The position numbers and the translations under genes were made by a program. The notes beneath the pieces were generated by a model. That model was not told the origin of the DNA. It did not search any database and was given only the letters and a program-made list of their open reading frames with translations. Positions 49,558 to 58,528 of a DNA stretch of 64,000 nucleotides are shown here, piece after piece; within the stretch, counting starts at the first letter, position 1, and every line of letters starts with the position of its first letter. The DNA is from Brevibacillus sp. JNUCC-41 (GTDB lineage Bacteria > Bacillota > Bacilli > Bacillales > DSM-1321), in NCBI RefSeq assembly GCF_014844095.1, contig NZ_CP062163.1, forward strand, positions 5,179,501 to 5,243,500, given 5' to 3'.

Positions 49558-50133
49558 TCAGCTAAAATGTGTGAGCAAAACATGTATCGCTTCATTTTCG
49601 ATTATACAAGTTCCATATTCATTGATGCGGCTTAGTGTCAATGTAGATGCATGGCCATACTCAGCCGCTAAAGATATGACCGTGTCATAGGTCGTGTCTT
49701 TAACATTTTCGATAAGCAAATAGTATCTTCCCTCAAAATGATAAAGAGTACTATTAAGCAATCCTTGAAAAGATAATCTGCGACATAATTGGACGATATC
49801 TTCAAAGTCACTGAAAACATACAGGATATGGGGGAAGTCATCTATTTTCACTTGTAAATCCAAGAATTCCTCTTCGTCAGTCAATAATTCCTCTTCGTCC
49901 TTTGTCACAATGATTATCAACCCTTGTGCAGGCAAAGAGAAAATTTCAATTGCAATGGAGCCACTCATTTTAAAGCTGAGTTCTTCGCACGCTTCCTCGA
50001 CCATATCCTGAAATAGCTTGTGGACCTTTAAGGAATTCCCTAAAATATCTTCTTTTGTTATGCCTCTATCAATTAAATCATCAAGGGTCAAAAAAATCTT
50101 GATTTTATTATTAGTTAATCGCTCCAGCTTCAT
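49558..50133 (-). CDS. mecB: MecA-like adaptor protein MecB (YpbH)
   Basis: An adaptor of the MecA family that presents substrates to ClpC. The 191-aa product has the N-terminal substrate-binding part (MKLERLTNNKIKIFLTLDDL) and a C-terminal ClpC-binding domain (VFSDFEDIVQLCRRL and LTLSRINEYG), joined by an acidic linker. The start at MKLERL follows GGGGGC; a frame ten codons longer has no ribosome site. Position next to gudB agrees with YpbH, the MecA paralogue. Confidence 0.9.
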   Translation of the reverse strand: MKLERLTNNKIKIFLTLDDLIDRGITKEDILGNSLKVHKLFQDMVEEACEELSFKMSGSIAIEIFSLPAQGLIIIVTKDEEELLTDEEEFLDLQVKIDDFPHILYVFSDFEDIVQLCRRLSFQGLLNSTLYHFEGRYYLLIENVKDTTYDTVISLAAEYGHASTLTLSRINEYGTCIIENEAIHVLLTHFS

Positions 50134-50224
50134 AAAAAAATGCCCCCTGGTTACCATCTTCATACATCATATGAAGCCTTGGTCGCAGGGTGCATATCCA
50201 TTATTTCTCTTAAGCAGGCCGCCC

Positions 50225-51118
50225 TTAACCTTTCAGCCATTCCTCCCATTTCGACTGCGTGTCCCCCATTAAAACTCCGCTGAAAGCCGTACGGTTTTCC
50301 TCGGAAATGAAGCTTAGAGCCGCACCGCCAAGACCCACCTTCAAATCCGGGAAATCCTTTATTAATGTTTCAACCAGCCTAAATGTTCCATCAAGATTCT
50401 CTTTCAGTGAACATGACATGAATAGGTAAGTAGGTTTTATGATGTTTAAAACGGTAAGAAGGTCATTATCAGCAATGGATTCACCTAAATAAATGGTTTC
50501 ATACCCTTTCCTCTTCAAAAAAACGGTAAAGACCAACAGTCCAAATTCATGTTTTTCACCGGGAGCACAAACAGTAAGGGCTTTCGGCAGAAAACCATTA
50601 GTCGGAATGGTATGCATAACTGAACTGATCCTGGATTTCAGGATGTTCGAAGCAAAGTGTTCATGAGCAGAAGTAATTTCTCCCCTTTCCCACTTATCCC
50701 CAATCTGAACCAATATGGAGCCAAGTACATCAACTATGGTTTGTTCGATGGTATACATACTGAATGCTTGGCTTATCAGCATATGAGCTTTATTTTCATT
50801 GAAATTCAATAGAGCTTCGATTAATTCTTCCGATAACTTAATCGCTTGTTCATTCTTTCGGTTCGTTTCAGGAACTCCAGGAGCTAGAGTGCCAGTACTT
50901 TCGAGAAGTGAAACGGCTTGGCTTATTGTAAAACCTTGCTTTGTTTTATTGATGAGCCACTTAAGGATTTGCAGATGTTTTTCAGTATACAGACGGTGCC
51001 CCGATTCATTCCTGACAGGCTCGATAAATTTATAGCGCCTTTCCCAAGCCCTAAGGGTTCCCGACTGAATGTCCAGCAGTTTTGAAACTGCCTTTATATT
51101 ATATTTACCTTCTTGCAT
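50225..51118 (-). CDS. MerR-family regulator with cobalamin-binding domain (CarH/LitR-like)
   Basis: A 297-aa transcription factor. Residues 4-75 are a MerR DNA-binding domain (AVSKLLDIQSGTLRAWERRY). Residues 95-170 form the helical B12-capping domain, and residues 178-297 the Rossmann-type B12-binding domain with PGEKHEFG (His190 as likely lower cobalt ligand) and GLGGAA. The W-x9-EH signature of CarH photoreceptors is present (Trp143, Glu153, His154), but the residue after Trp143 is Glu, where T. thermophilus CarH has the light-state ligand His. B. subtilis lacks a gene here, between ypbH and ypbG. Function, light-sensing or otherwise, is inferred. Confidence 0.85.
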   Translation of the reverse strand: MQEGKYNIKAVSKLLDIQSGTLRAWERRYKFIEPVRNESGHRLYTEKHLQILKWLINKTKQGFTISQAVSLLESTGTLAPGVPETNRKNEQAIKLSEELIEALLNFNENKAHMLISQAFSMYTIEQTIVDVLGSILVQIGDKWERGEITSAHEHFASNILKSRISSVMHTIPTNGFLPKALTVCAPGEKHEFGLLVFTVFLKRKGYETIYLGESIADNDLLTVLNIIKPTYLFMSCSLKENLDGTFRLVETLIKDFPDLKVGLGGAALSFISEENRTAFSGVLMGDTQSKWEEWLKG

Positions 51119-51216
51119 GGTTTTACAAGGCCTCCAATAACTGTACGATCATTTGTTGAAATTATAGTGGATTTTTCATGGTCTGTAAAATTCCGATATG
51201 CTCGATTAATAGCAGC

Positions 51217-52032
51217 CTAATAGGTCTTTTCCTCAGCTTCGCCTATTTTAGTGTCTTTCCCCCTTTTCAGGGTGAAGAGGTGCGTTTCCGGCTTTGCCTC
51301 GAGCCTTAATGGCACTGCGCTTGTCCCATAACCATTACTCGTCATATATAAACAGTCCCCCTCTTTTTCAATGCTGCCGATCTGATAGGGCCCGAATCCG
51401 AATATACGAATCTGCCCGCCATGGGTGTGACCTGACAGGACAAGACTAATATGGTGTTCCGGGGTCAACTGTTTCTTGACCAATGGATTATGGCTCACCA
51501 AAATACGAAAGTCTTCATTCCCGCAATCCGACAGGGCAAGGTCAAGCCTATCACGTTCTTCCGATATATCATCAATGCCCAGAAGAGCGATTTTGCTGCC
51601 ATTTTGAGACTCAAAAGAAACAGCTGTATTATCAAGGATTTTCACACCATGTTTTAAAAGAGTCGCATCCAGTTCATGGAAGTCTCCTTCATAATCATTA
51701 TTACCCCAAACAAAATAAAGGGGACCAAGTTCTTTTAGTTTCAATATATTTTTTTCTACACGCTCTAAGGGAACCCCGCTTTCCCTAATGTCACCGCCGA
51801 TTATCACCAAATCTGCCTTGTCACGAGATTCCTCAATTAATTTATCCGCAACGATCCTCCGATGAAGATCGGATATAAAAAAGATCCGAACATCTCCAAA
51901 GCCTTCAGGAAAGTCTTTAAAATATAAGTCTTGATAAATCACCCTATCTTGCATAGCCGTACGCCACATGTAAATGATCGTGGCAAATGACAGCATAATG
52001 ATGACTAAAAATAATCCAGATAACCATAACAT
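51217..52032 (-). CDS. ypbG: Membrane-anchored metallophosphoesterase YpbG
   Basis: A calcineurin-type phosphoesterase of 271 aa with an N-terminal membrane helix (about 4-22). The five metal motifs are intact: FISDLH, GGDIRE, WGNND, SHNP and GHTHGGQ. The closest named relatives are YkuE/YpbG-like phosphoesterases, whose substrates are unclear. AAGAAGG precedes the start. It lies downstream of ypbF in the ypb cluster. Confidence 0.9.
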   Translation of the reverse strand: MLWLSGLFLVIIMLSFATIIYMWRTAMQDRVIYQDLYFKDFPEGFGDVRIFFISDLHRRIVADKLIEESRDKADLVIIGGDIRESGVPLERVEKNILKLKELGPLYFVWGNNDYEGDFHELDATLLKHGVKILDNTAVSFESQNGSKIALLGIDDISEERDRLDLALSDCGNEDFRILVSHNPLVKKQLTPEHHISLVLSGHTHGGQIRIFGFGPYQIGSIEKEGDCLYMTSNGYGTSAVPLRLEAKPETHLFTLKRGKDTKIGEAEEKTY

Positions 52033-52127
52033 CTAAGTTAAACCTTCTTTCCATCCTTATCCCAAACGTACTTTCATATAACCATAAAACCATATTACCC
52101 GCAATTAAATATGATTTAACGCGATCA

Positions 52128-52586
52128 TCATTTATTTTCATGATATAAGTTAATATCATAATTCTTCTTCATCATTTCAAAAACCTTATGGCGGCTTTTC
52201 CATTCTTCCTCTTTTTCCCACAATTGCTTACTTTTATTAATGATTTCACAGCGTAGCAGTTGAAACTCCTTTTCAGCTTTATCAAGCTTTTTTTTAATTA
52301 ATACCATATATCCATATAAACCAATTGCTGCAGCCAAAAAAAGAAAATGGCTAAAATGGTCGACGAAAACACTAAACATACTGAAAAAGGAATAGGAATA
52401 GGGTACAACGATATAAAAATATAGATAAATCATAAAAAGGGCAGCAACGATCATGGTTGCCCATAAGCTTTGAAGGTGCTTCTTTTTAAGTGCCTCGAAT
52501 TTTTTCTTTCGATCCACGACATTCTGCAGCATTTGCTTTGTTGCTTGATCCGTTTTCTCATCCAATAAAATGATTGTCGATTCCAT
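52128..52586 (-). CDS. ypbF: Membrane protein YpbF (DUF2663)
   Basis: A 152-aa protein with two membrane helices (about 44-64 and 75-95) between charged helical ends, of the YpbF/DUF2663 family. Both termini are rich in Lys and Glu, and the N-terminal segment looks able to form a coiled coil. GGAGGAAATG precedes the start. It sits between ypbE and ypbG as in B. subtilis. Function is unknown. Confidence 0.82.
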   Translation of the reverse strand: MESTIILLDEKTDQATKQMLQNVVDRKKKFEALKKKHLQSLWATMIVAALFMIYLYFYIVVPYSYSFFSMFSVFVDHFSHFLFLAAAIGLYGYMVLIKKKLDKAEKEFQLLRCEIINKSKQLWEKEEEWKSRHKVFEMMKKNYDINLYHENK

Positions 52587-52693
52587 CGCATTTCCTCCTC
52601 TGCTCTTTCAAATCATGATATGAAAAAGCAGAGGAAAAAATGATAAAGTACCTGTCACGTTTACCTTTAAACTGAACTAAGTCATACAATCTT

Positions 52694-52726
52694 AAAAACA
52701 CCCTGCCTATAAAGACAGAGTGCCAT
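52694..52726 (-). terminator. Terminator of ypbE
   Basis: The stem CACTCTGTC/GGCAGGGTG (with G-U pairs) and TTTTTAAG on the minus strand lie immediately after the ypbE stop. Confidence 0.7.
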
Positions 52727-52728
52727 CG

Positions 52729-53511
52729 TTATTTCTTGATAGGAATTTTCAATACCTGACCTTTGGAAATTTCATTGCCATTCAGCCCATTCCACTCCCT
52801 GATCAGAGCAATCCCTTCCTGTGATTTGTAGTAATTCATGGAAATGCGAAATAATGTTTCCTCACCTTGAACAGTATGTAAGACAACTTTGTATCCCTCT
52901 TTATCCGGTTTCGCAGCTTGAACATTTTCGGAAGCCTTTTGCTTTTCTGTTTCTGCCTTCTTTGCTTTTTCATCAGCTATTTGCTGTGCTTTGGCCTTTT
53001 CTTCAGCTTCTCGCTGTGCTTTGGCCTTTTCCTCAGCTTCTCGCTGTACTTTGGCCTTTTCTTCAGCTTCTCGCTGCGCTTTGGCTTTTTCGTCAGCTTC
53101 TTGCTGCGCTTTGGCTTTTTCCTTAGCTTCTTGCTGCGCTTTGGCTTTTTCCTCAGCTTCTTCTTTTTCTTTCTCCGCTTTAGCCTTTGCCGATTCTTTT
53201 TCATTTAAATCATCTGCAGTAGCTGTAGTTGGAATCGATTCCTCACTAAAGACGACTTGGTCACTTTTCACAACAGGTACAGGCCTACCCTGCAGATATG
53301 TATAAAGGGTGTAAAATCCAATTGGAAGTAAAATAAAAAATAATGCTAATAATTGTATCATTGGGAACTTCTTCACTTTACTTTTTTTCTTTTTATTCTG
53401 GTGGACTTTGCTCCGTTTGGGCAATGAGGACTTGGCCTTCTGACGTTCAATTCGCGAACGGAGTTCACCAGCCTGATCGTTTTCATTTTCATTCTTTTGC
53501 ACTCGGCTCAT
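52729..53511 (-). CDS. ypbE: LysM-domain membrane protein YpbE with helical repeat region
   Basis: A 260-aa single-pass protein. A basic cytoplasmic head is followed by a membrane helix (about 49-68), a long charged helix and a C-terminal LysM peptidoglycan-binding domain (about 212-258). The helix is built from 10-residue units of the EEKAKAQREA type. The repeat stretch is encoded by six 30-bp direct repeats. B. subtilis YpbE has the same TM plus LysM plan. GGGGGTGAC precedes the start, and the first 23 bp overlap the end of ypbD. Confidence 0.88.
   Translation of the reverse strand: MSRVQKNENENDQAGELRSRIERQKAKSSLPKRSKVHQNKKKKSKVKKFPMIQLLALFFILLPIGFYTLYTYLQGRPVPVVKSDQVVFSEESIPTTATADDLNEKESAKAKAEKEKEEAEEKAKAQQEAKEKAKAQQEADEKAKAQREAEEKAKVQREAEEKAKAQREAEEKAKAQQIADEKAKKAETEKQKASENVQAAKPDKEGYKVVLHTVQGEETLFRISMNYYKSQEGIALIREWNGLNGNEISKGQVLKIPIKK
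52981..53160. repeat. Six 30-bp tandem repeats inside ypbE
   Basis: Six consecutive 30-bp units lie in register and differ by a few substitutions, for example TTGCTGYGCTTTGGC followed by TTTTTCNTCAGCTTC. They keep the reading frame and add 10 residues each. Copy number is likely to vary between strains. Confidence 0.95.
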
Positions 53512-54115
53512 TCAAGTCACCCCCTTTCTTGCTAAACCCTCTTTGCTTTTTGTTCCTGATTAAAATACCAAGGATAAAGTCAATTAAAAAGTGAGCTGTT
53601 ATCGTCACGATGAGATTATCGGTCATTTCAAATAAAAAACCGATAAAGAAGCTCAAAACCAAAACATTTAAAAATAAAAACCAATTAAAAAGGTAACGAT
53701 AATGAACGGCTGCAAAAATTAGGCTCGTAAGAAGCAAACCAAAATGTGTTTGCAGCACTCCGCGGAATAATACTTCTTCACTTATCGCAACCACTAAAGT
53801 TACGGCAAAAATCATCGGGTATGACAAATTACTGAAAATGCGTTCGTTAATACCTCCATCATCCTGATAGGAAGATGGTGTCACTTTCATAAACAATATG
53901 TCAAATAACACGACAATAACTCCAGCGGGAATTCCAATTAGCAAAATGTTCAGGTCATCAAAGATAAATAAGTCGAAAAAAGCTGAACGGTCTTTAAATA
54001 AAATAATACCTAAAAAGATGGCTAACGTTAAGAGAATAATTTGCGTAAGAAACAAATTATATAGCAACTGTTTATCTGTAAGTTGTTTAATTATTTCAGC
54101 TTGCTTATTTTTCAT
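53489..54115 (-). CDS. ypbD: CPBP-family intramembrane protease YpbD
   Basis: A 208-aa membrane protein of the CAAX/CPBP (Abi) family. Motif 1, SEEVLFRGVLQ, carries the paired glutamates and the Arg. Motif 2 lies around FAAVHYRYLFN and motif 3 near TAHFLIDF. AAGGA at 8 nt supports the second of two close ATGs. It overlaps recQ at its 5' end and ypbE at its 3' end, so recQ-ypbD-ypbE are translationally coupled. The substrate is unknown. Confidence 0.88.
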   Translation of the reverse strand: MKNKQAEIIKQLTDKQLLYNLFLTQIILLTLAIFLGIILFKDRSAFFDLFIFDDLNILLIGIPAGVIVVLFDILFMKVTPSSYQDDGGINERIFSNLSYPMIFAVTLVVAISEEVLFRGVLQTHFGLLLTSLIFAAVHYRYLFNWFLFLNVLVLSFFIGFLFEMTDNLIVTITAHFLIDFILGILIRNKKQRGFSKKGGDLNEPSAKE

Positions 54116-55613
54116 TGCCATTTTCCTTCTTTAATAAGATATAAGCCAATTCCTTTTTCCAAGTGGAAAAGGAATTCACCGGATCCATCTTCACTTCCGG
54201 CCATACATCAGCCATTTTTTCGACATCCATCCCACAAATATCACAGCAGATGGGATTCACTTCCCGATGCATTTCTCCAAAGTAGTCCAGTATCCCTAAA
54301 CGGCGACATTCCTGGGCATATATCCAGTGAAGGAATTTATACAGCTTTTCCTGATTCCTTGATTTTCTCTTTTGACAATAGTCTTTCATCTCTTCCATTT
54401 GATCTAGGTTATTGCCCGTGATAAGCTGCGTAAAAAAACGGAGCTGGGTTTCGTTCAACGAAAAGGATTGAGACAGCTGATCTTTTTCCGTGAGGGTCAA
54501 ATTCGCCATATTTTTGTGTGATGCATTAAGGAAAGAACATACACCATCGATTTGCGAATCCGTAGGCAACTGTTGCTCCATCAAATGCAGGGGAAGCCCT
54601 TCATCCCCTTCGCTATATAATAAGACAGCCACACTTTGTTTCCGATCTCGTCCCGCCCTGCCTATCTCCTGAAGATACCCTTCCATCGTGGACGGGATAT
54701 GAAAATGGACAACGTATCTGACATCCGATTTATTCACACCCATTCCAAAAGCACTTGTCGCACATATAATTTTCAACTGGCCGGAAATGAATTGCTGCTG
54801 AATGAGCATCCTTTGCTCCTGTTCCATTCCACCGTGATAATAATTGACACTATCGATCCCGTTATCCTGTAAAAACCCAGTGACTGATTCCGCCACTTTT
54901 TTAGAGGAAAAATAAATAATTCCGCTTCCGGTAAATTTCTTGACAAGTTCCAGCACACGGGCTAGCTTCTCATCGTAGCTGAACATCCGCTCGACAATAA
55001 TTGCAATATTTTCCCGATCAACAGATGAGACCATTTCCTTGGCCTGCCCAATGTTGAGTTTACCAACGATGTCCCTCCGGACCTCATCGGTTGCAGTTGC
55101 CGTCAGGGCAAGAGTCAACGGATTGTTCAATTCACGCCTCACTTCTCCTAAATTCAAATAATCCGGACGGAAATCATACCCCCATTGTGAGATGCAATGT
55201 GCTTCATCTATGACGAATAAACCTATGTCTATGGATTTCAAGGATTTTATCACTCCGTCCAGGCTTAGCATTTCAGGGGATAAAAAGATAAAACGATAAC
55301 TATGTAACCGGTCAAAAGCTTTCCTTTTTTGATTTAGCGTCAAAAAAGAGTTGAGGGTCAATACACTTTTTTCGCCGCTCATCTTCAGCTGATCTGCTTG
55401 ATCCTGCATTAAAGATAATAACGGGGAAACAATTAGAACAGTCTTATTTAAGAGATAAGCAGGCAGCTGGTAACATAATGATTTACCTGACCCGGTTGGG
55501 AGCATCGCTAAGGTATGACGGCCGGACATCAATGATTCAACCACTTCCTTTTGTCCAGGGCGGAATTCATTAAATCCGAATTTTTCTTTGAGGACCCGTT
55601 CTATGTTCATCAT
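54105..55613 (-). CDS. recQ: RecQ-type ATP-dependent DNA helicase
   Basis: A 3'-5' superfamily-2 helicase of 502 aa, equivalent to B. subtilis RecS/YpbC. The helicase core has Walker A GSGKS (41-45), DEAH (136-139), ALTATAT and the motif VI sequence QEIGRAGRDRK. A zinc-binding RecQ C-terminal subdomain (C-x-RRLGI... ICCDICG) is present, while the HRDC domain of longer RecQ proteins is absent. The start overlaps the ypbB stop (TGATG), indicating coupling. Confidence 0.95.
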   Translation of the reverse strand: MMNIERVLKEKFGFNEFRPGQKEVVESLMSGRHTLAMLPTGSGKSLCYQLPAYLLNKTVLIVSPLLSLMQDQADQLKMSGEKSVLTLNSFLTLNQKRKAFDRLHSYRFIFLSPEMLSLDGVIKSLKSIDIGLFVIDEAHCISQWGYDFRPDYLNLGEVRRELNNPLTLALTATATDEVRRDIVGKLNIGQAKEMVSSVDRENIAIIVERMFSYDEKLARVLELVKKFTGSGIIYFSSKKVAESVTGFLQDNGIDSVNYYHGGMEQEQRMLIQQQFISGQLKIICATSAFGMGVNKSDVRYVVHFHIPSTMEGYLQEIGRAGRDRKQSVAVLLYSEGDEGLPLHLMEQQLPTDSQIDGVCSFLNASHKNMANLTLTEKDQLSQSFSLNETQLRFFTQLITGNNLDQMEEMKDYCQKRKSRNQEKLYKFLHWIYAQECRRLGILDYFGEMHREVNPICCDICGMDVEKMADVWPEVKMDPVNSFSTWKKELAYILLKKENGNEK

Positions 55614-56674
55614 CACTCACCTATTTTCGCAAGTACAAGTCTTATTTGGAAAAAGCTTATTTGTTTATTATCGACCATTTGCTTGATTGCTTTAAGCTTT
55701 TTCGTACCAAGTTCCTTAATAGCTTCAGCAATGTCCCTCTCATCCTCGATAGTTACATAATCGGAAATCGGAAAATCTTTTTCCGATAAGACAATTTCCA
55801 CGAGGTGATCTTCGATGGTGTTGACCTTCAATCTGCGGATTCCAGCTATTTCATCCAGATTTTTCCCTTCCTGGATGTATCGTAAAGTTGTCTTTGTAGA
55901 TTGTGTCAATTGAGGATTCCCACTGCTTTTCCAATCATTGGTTAATGATGACAAGAGTGGGTAATCCTTTCCCGATTCCATTTCTGCAAGCATTTGATGC
56001 AATGTGTCAAGAAATGTAAAGCGAACATACTCTTCTTCTATCTCTTTCCTTTTTGCAATCTGTTCAAACGTAAGTCCAATCCTGTTTATTCCGGTTAACC
56101 TCAATATGAAAATGTCTCGTTTCATATCACTTTGACTTTCTAAAAGGAATACCAGTTCATCATATAGATGTTGGGCAATCACCGCTCGATCCTGACGATT
56201 GACATGTAAAAATTCCTTTACGAAGTATTGGATTTTGGGATTTCGTTGAATCGGATAAAAACGTCTTTCATTGTGGACAATATGGGATATGGTTTGAATG
56301 AGTAAGTTTAACCTTCCCCAGAAAACCGGGGTTATATTGTTATACTTCCAACCATTTATATACGCCGGAAAAGGATATTTTTTAAAGTAATCGCCTAACA
56401 TTCCCTCACCTTGCATACTAATTTCATACGCATCTGATTTATCCGTTAAATCAATCATCTCATGCTTAAGTAAATGTTCAATGTTTTGATTTAATTGCTG
56501 ACGGGTAAATCGGGGTATTGTCCCAAAAATATCCGTTAAGCCGAATAAATGGGCATCCTGGATTGTTTGTGACGATTTCTTACCCTGAAGCATATGGTAT
56601 ATAGCATAAATGGAACGTTCGCCTTGAAATTTTTTTATCGCATATAGAATGATGGCCTGTAGATAATTATTCAT
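55613..56674 (-). CDS. ypbB: YpbB helix-turn-helix protein
   Basis: A 353-aa cytoplasmic protein of the YpbB family, always next to recQ in Bacillus. The C-terminal third (KTTLRYIQEGKNLDEIAGIRRLKVNTIEDHL) is a helix-turn-helix of the type found at the ends of RecQ helicases, so it may act with the shorter RecQ encoded after it. That partnership is inferred. AAGGATGTGAG precedes the ATG. It is the first gene of the ypbB-recQ-ypbD-ypbE run. Confidence 0.85.
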   Translation of the reverse strand: MNNYLQAIILYAIKKFQGERSIYAIYHMLQGKKSSQTIQDAHLFGLTDIFGTIPRFTRQQLNQNIEHLLKHEMIDLTDKSDAYEISMQGEGMLGDYFKKYPFPAYINGWKYNNITPVFWGRLNLLIQTISHIVHNERRFYPIQRNPKIQYFVKEFLHVNRQDRAVIAQHLYDELVFLLESQSDMKRDIFILRLTGINRIGLTFEQIAKRKEIEEEYVRFTFLDTLHQMLAEMESGKDYPLLSSLTNDWKSSGNPQLTQSTKTTLRYIQEGKNLDEIAGIRRLKVNTIEDHLVEIVLSEKDFPISDYVTIEDERDIAEAIKELGTKKLKAIKQMVDNKQISFFQIRLVLAKIGE

Positions 56675-56824
56675 GGGACTCACATCCTTGTTTCATTTAA
56701 CCAATAACCCCATTGTAACAAAAAACTGCAAAAATCGCCGTTATTATTGATGAATACAAGGAAAAATATGTGACTAAATGACGAACCATGGAAAGAACCA
56801 AGTTAATAATTTCGATGCTTTTCG

Positions 56825-56855
56825 TTGACATTCAGCTACATGATAGTTATTATCA
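56825..56855 (+). promoter_or_regulatory. fer promoter with Fur-box-like operator
   Basis: TTGACA and TATTAT are separated by 17 nt. TGATAGTTATTATCA (56841-56855) matches the 7-1-7 Fur consensus TGATAATNATTATCA with one mismatch and overlaps the -10. Iron repression of fer is inferred. Confidence 0.6.
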
Positions 56856-56922
56856 ATACAATTTCTATTGAAAAGTTTGGCATTCGGTCTTACAATAAGA
56901 AAGAGATAATAATCTGAAATAA

Positions 56923-57213
<291 letters not shown>

Positions 57214-57217
57214 CGGT

Positions 57218-57254
57218 ACAAGCCATTTTCTATCGAGAATGGCTTTTTCTTTTG
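57218..57254 (+). terminator. Terminator of fer
   Basis: A hairpin AAGCCATT-C/GAATGGCTT with TTTTTCTTTT lies just after the fer stop. Confidence 0.85.
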
Positions 57255-57281
57255 TCTCATACAAAAAAAAACAAACATAAA

Positions 57282-57318
57282 AAAACAACCGAATATGGAT
57301 ATCCGGTTGTTTTTTCAT
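57282..57318 (-). terminator. Terminator of ribU
   Basis: A hairpin AAACAACCG/CGGTTGTTT with an imperfect inner stem and T/A tracts lies about 20 bp after the ribU stop. Confidence 0.85.
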
Positions 57319-57335
57319 TTCTATCGTCAATGCCG

Positions 57336-57917
57336 TTAAGCATTTTTATATAATGTTTGTTTATTGATCCATGTCTGTAATTTAATGAACAGCAACATGA
57401 ATACAGATGTGATGAGCACGCCTTTAATCACGTTGAAAGGCAAGATTGCCGTCGTAACGAACTTTCTTGACTCTGGCGCCGACATTGCATCCCATCCCAT
57501 AAAGAAGGTATATGCCGGTAAAAAGACAAAATAGTTTAAAACACTCATGAATACTGCCATGGAAACTGTCCCCGCAAGTAAAGCGAACGTCATCCCTTTT
57601 TTTGAATTGATTTTCTTAAATACATAATAAGTTGGCAAGACAAACAGTATTCCGGCTATGAAGTTAGCGATATGCCCCACAGGTACAGCAGTCATGGTCC
57701 CAGTCATGACTAAATCCAAAAGGTTTTTAATGAACTCGACTAGAATTCCAGCCATCGGACCGAAAATCAATGCCGCCATCAGTGCTGGTATGTCGCTAAA
57801 ATCGACATTGAGAAAAGGCGGGAATCCTGGAAACGGGAAATTTAAAAGCATCAATAAATAAGAAATGCTTCCCATCATCGCAAGTGTGACCGTTTTTTTC
57901 ACTTTGTTCTTATTCAT
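57336..57917 (-). CDS. ribU: Riboflavin ECF transporter S component RibU
   Basis: The substrate-binding membrane subunit of an energy-coupling-factor transporter for riboflavin (YpaA in B. subtilis). The 193-aa protein has six hydrophobic helices, a conserved NFPFPGFPPFLNVDFSDIP-type block after helix 1 and a C-terminal basic tail. The FMN riboswitch directly upstream makes riboflavin the secure substrate. The ATPase and T subunits are shared and encoded elsewhere. Confidence 0.95.
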   Translation of the reverse strand: MNKNKVKKTVTLAMMGSISYLLMLLNFPFPGFPPFLNVDFSDIPALMAALIFGPMAGILVEFIKNLLDLVMTGTMTAVPVGHIANFIAGILFVLPTYYVFKKINSKKGMTFALLAGTVSMAVFMSVLNYFVFLPAYTFFMGWDAMSAPESRKFVTTAILPFNVIKGVLITSVFMLLFIKLQTWINKQTLYKNA

Positions 57918-57984
57918 AGTTCTCTCTCCTTCTTTTCCGATCTACCTGAAAAAGAGGTTTGGGTTCCAAAATATGCTGATGCTC

Positions 57985-58019
57985 AATAAAAAACCTTTAA
58001 TTCCAATAGAATTAAAGGG
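57985..58019 (-). terminator. Riboswitch-controlled terminator before ribU
   Basis: The hairpin CCTTTAATTC/GAATTAAAGG followed by TTTTTTATT on the minus strand lies between the FMN aptamer and ribU, the expected expression platform for premature termination when FMN is bound. Confidence 0.8.
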
Positions 58020-58085
58020 ATAAATTAAAGGCTACATCAAACAAACGTTCAGCAAATAACTGTTGAAACGCACTCAGGAACCTCC

Positions 58086-58212
58086 ATCTTCTCCCATCCA
58101 GACTATACTGTCGGCTTTGGAATCACACCAAATCCTGCCTTGTAAGGCTCGCGGGCTTAGAAGAAGAAATTCCTTCATCACCGCCGGTGGGGAATTACGC
58201 CCCGCCCCGAAG
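58086..58212 (-). promoter_or_regulatory. FMN riboswitch (RFN element)
   Basis: On the minus strand the aptamer blocks appear in order: CTTCGGGGCGGGG, TTCCCCACCGGCGGT, GCCCGCGAGCC, CAGGATTTGGTG, GCCGACAGT and TCTGGATGGGAGAAG. These are the invariant RFN segments. It controls ribU through the downstream terminator. Confidence 0.97.
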
Positions 58213-58423
58213 ATAGACCTATTAAATTTTTATACTTCCCATTATATCTGAAATTCCTTTTTTTTGATAGCATTTTCTCTCGATTAATGCATTTAGGATG
58301 AATATCGATCGAAAGCAATGAATGCTTTAAAACAAATAAGCGAAATTTTTTTATATTATGCAAAAGAAGACGAAGCCATTTATATCACGATATTAATCAA
58401 AAAATCAGATGAAAAATCCTGTT

Positions 58424-58437
58424 ATTAAGCGCTTACA
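58424..58437. promoter_or_regulatory. Possible cre-like site upstream of serA
   Basis: TGTAAGCGCTTAAT on the minus strand differs from the cre consensus mainly at the second-last fixed C. It lies 15 bp upstream of the serA -35. The functional assignment is weak. Confidence 0.3.
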
Positions 58438-58452
58438 TCCAGATAAGCCAAA

Positions 58453-58482
58453 TTGACATAATCAGCATTTCAATTGTAAAAT
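58453..58482 (+). promoter_or_regulatory. Candidate sigma-A promoter of serA
   Basis: TTGACA followed after 18 nt by TAAAAT, about 45 bp before the serA start. Confidence 0.6.
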
Positions 58483-58528
58483 TAACTGAAATTTAAGATA
58501 ATTCTTTTCCCTAGGAAGGTGTTTAGAC

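Noticed and set aside
52981-53160. CRISPR-like regular repeat pattern
   Set aside because: Units are contiguous, in frame and without spacers; no cas genes are present.
52977-53305. Several long open frames on both strands overlapping the ypbE repeats
   Set aside because: They arise from the 30-bp repeat being open in all frames. Only the frame with membrane helix, LysM domain and ribosome site is credible.
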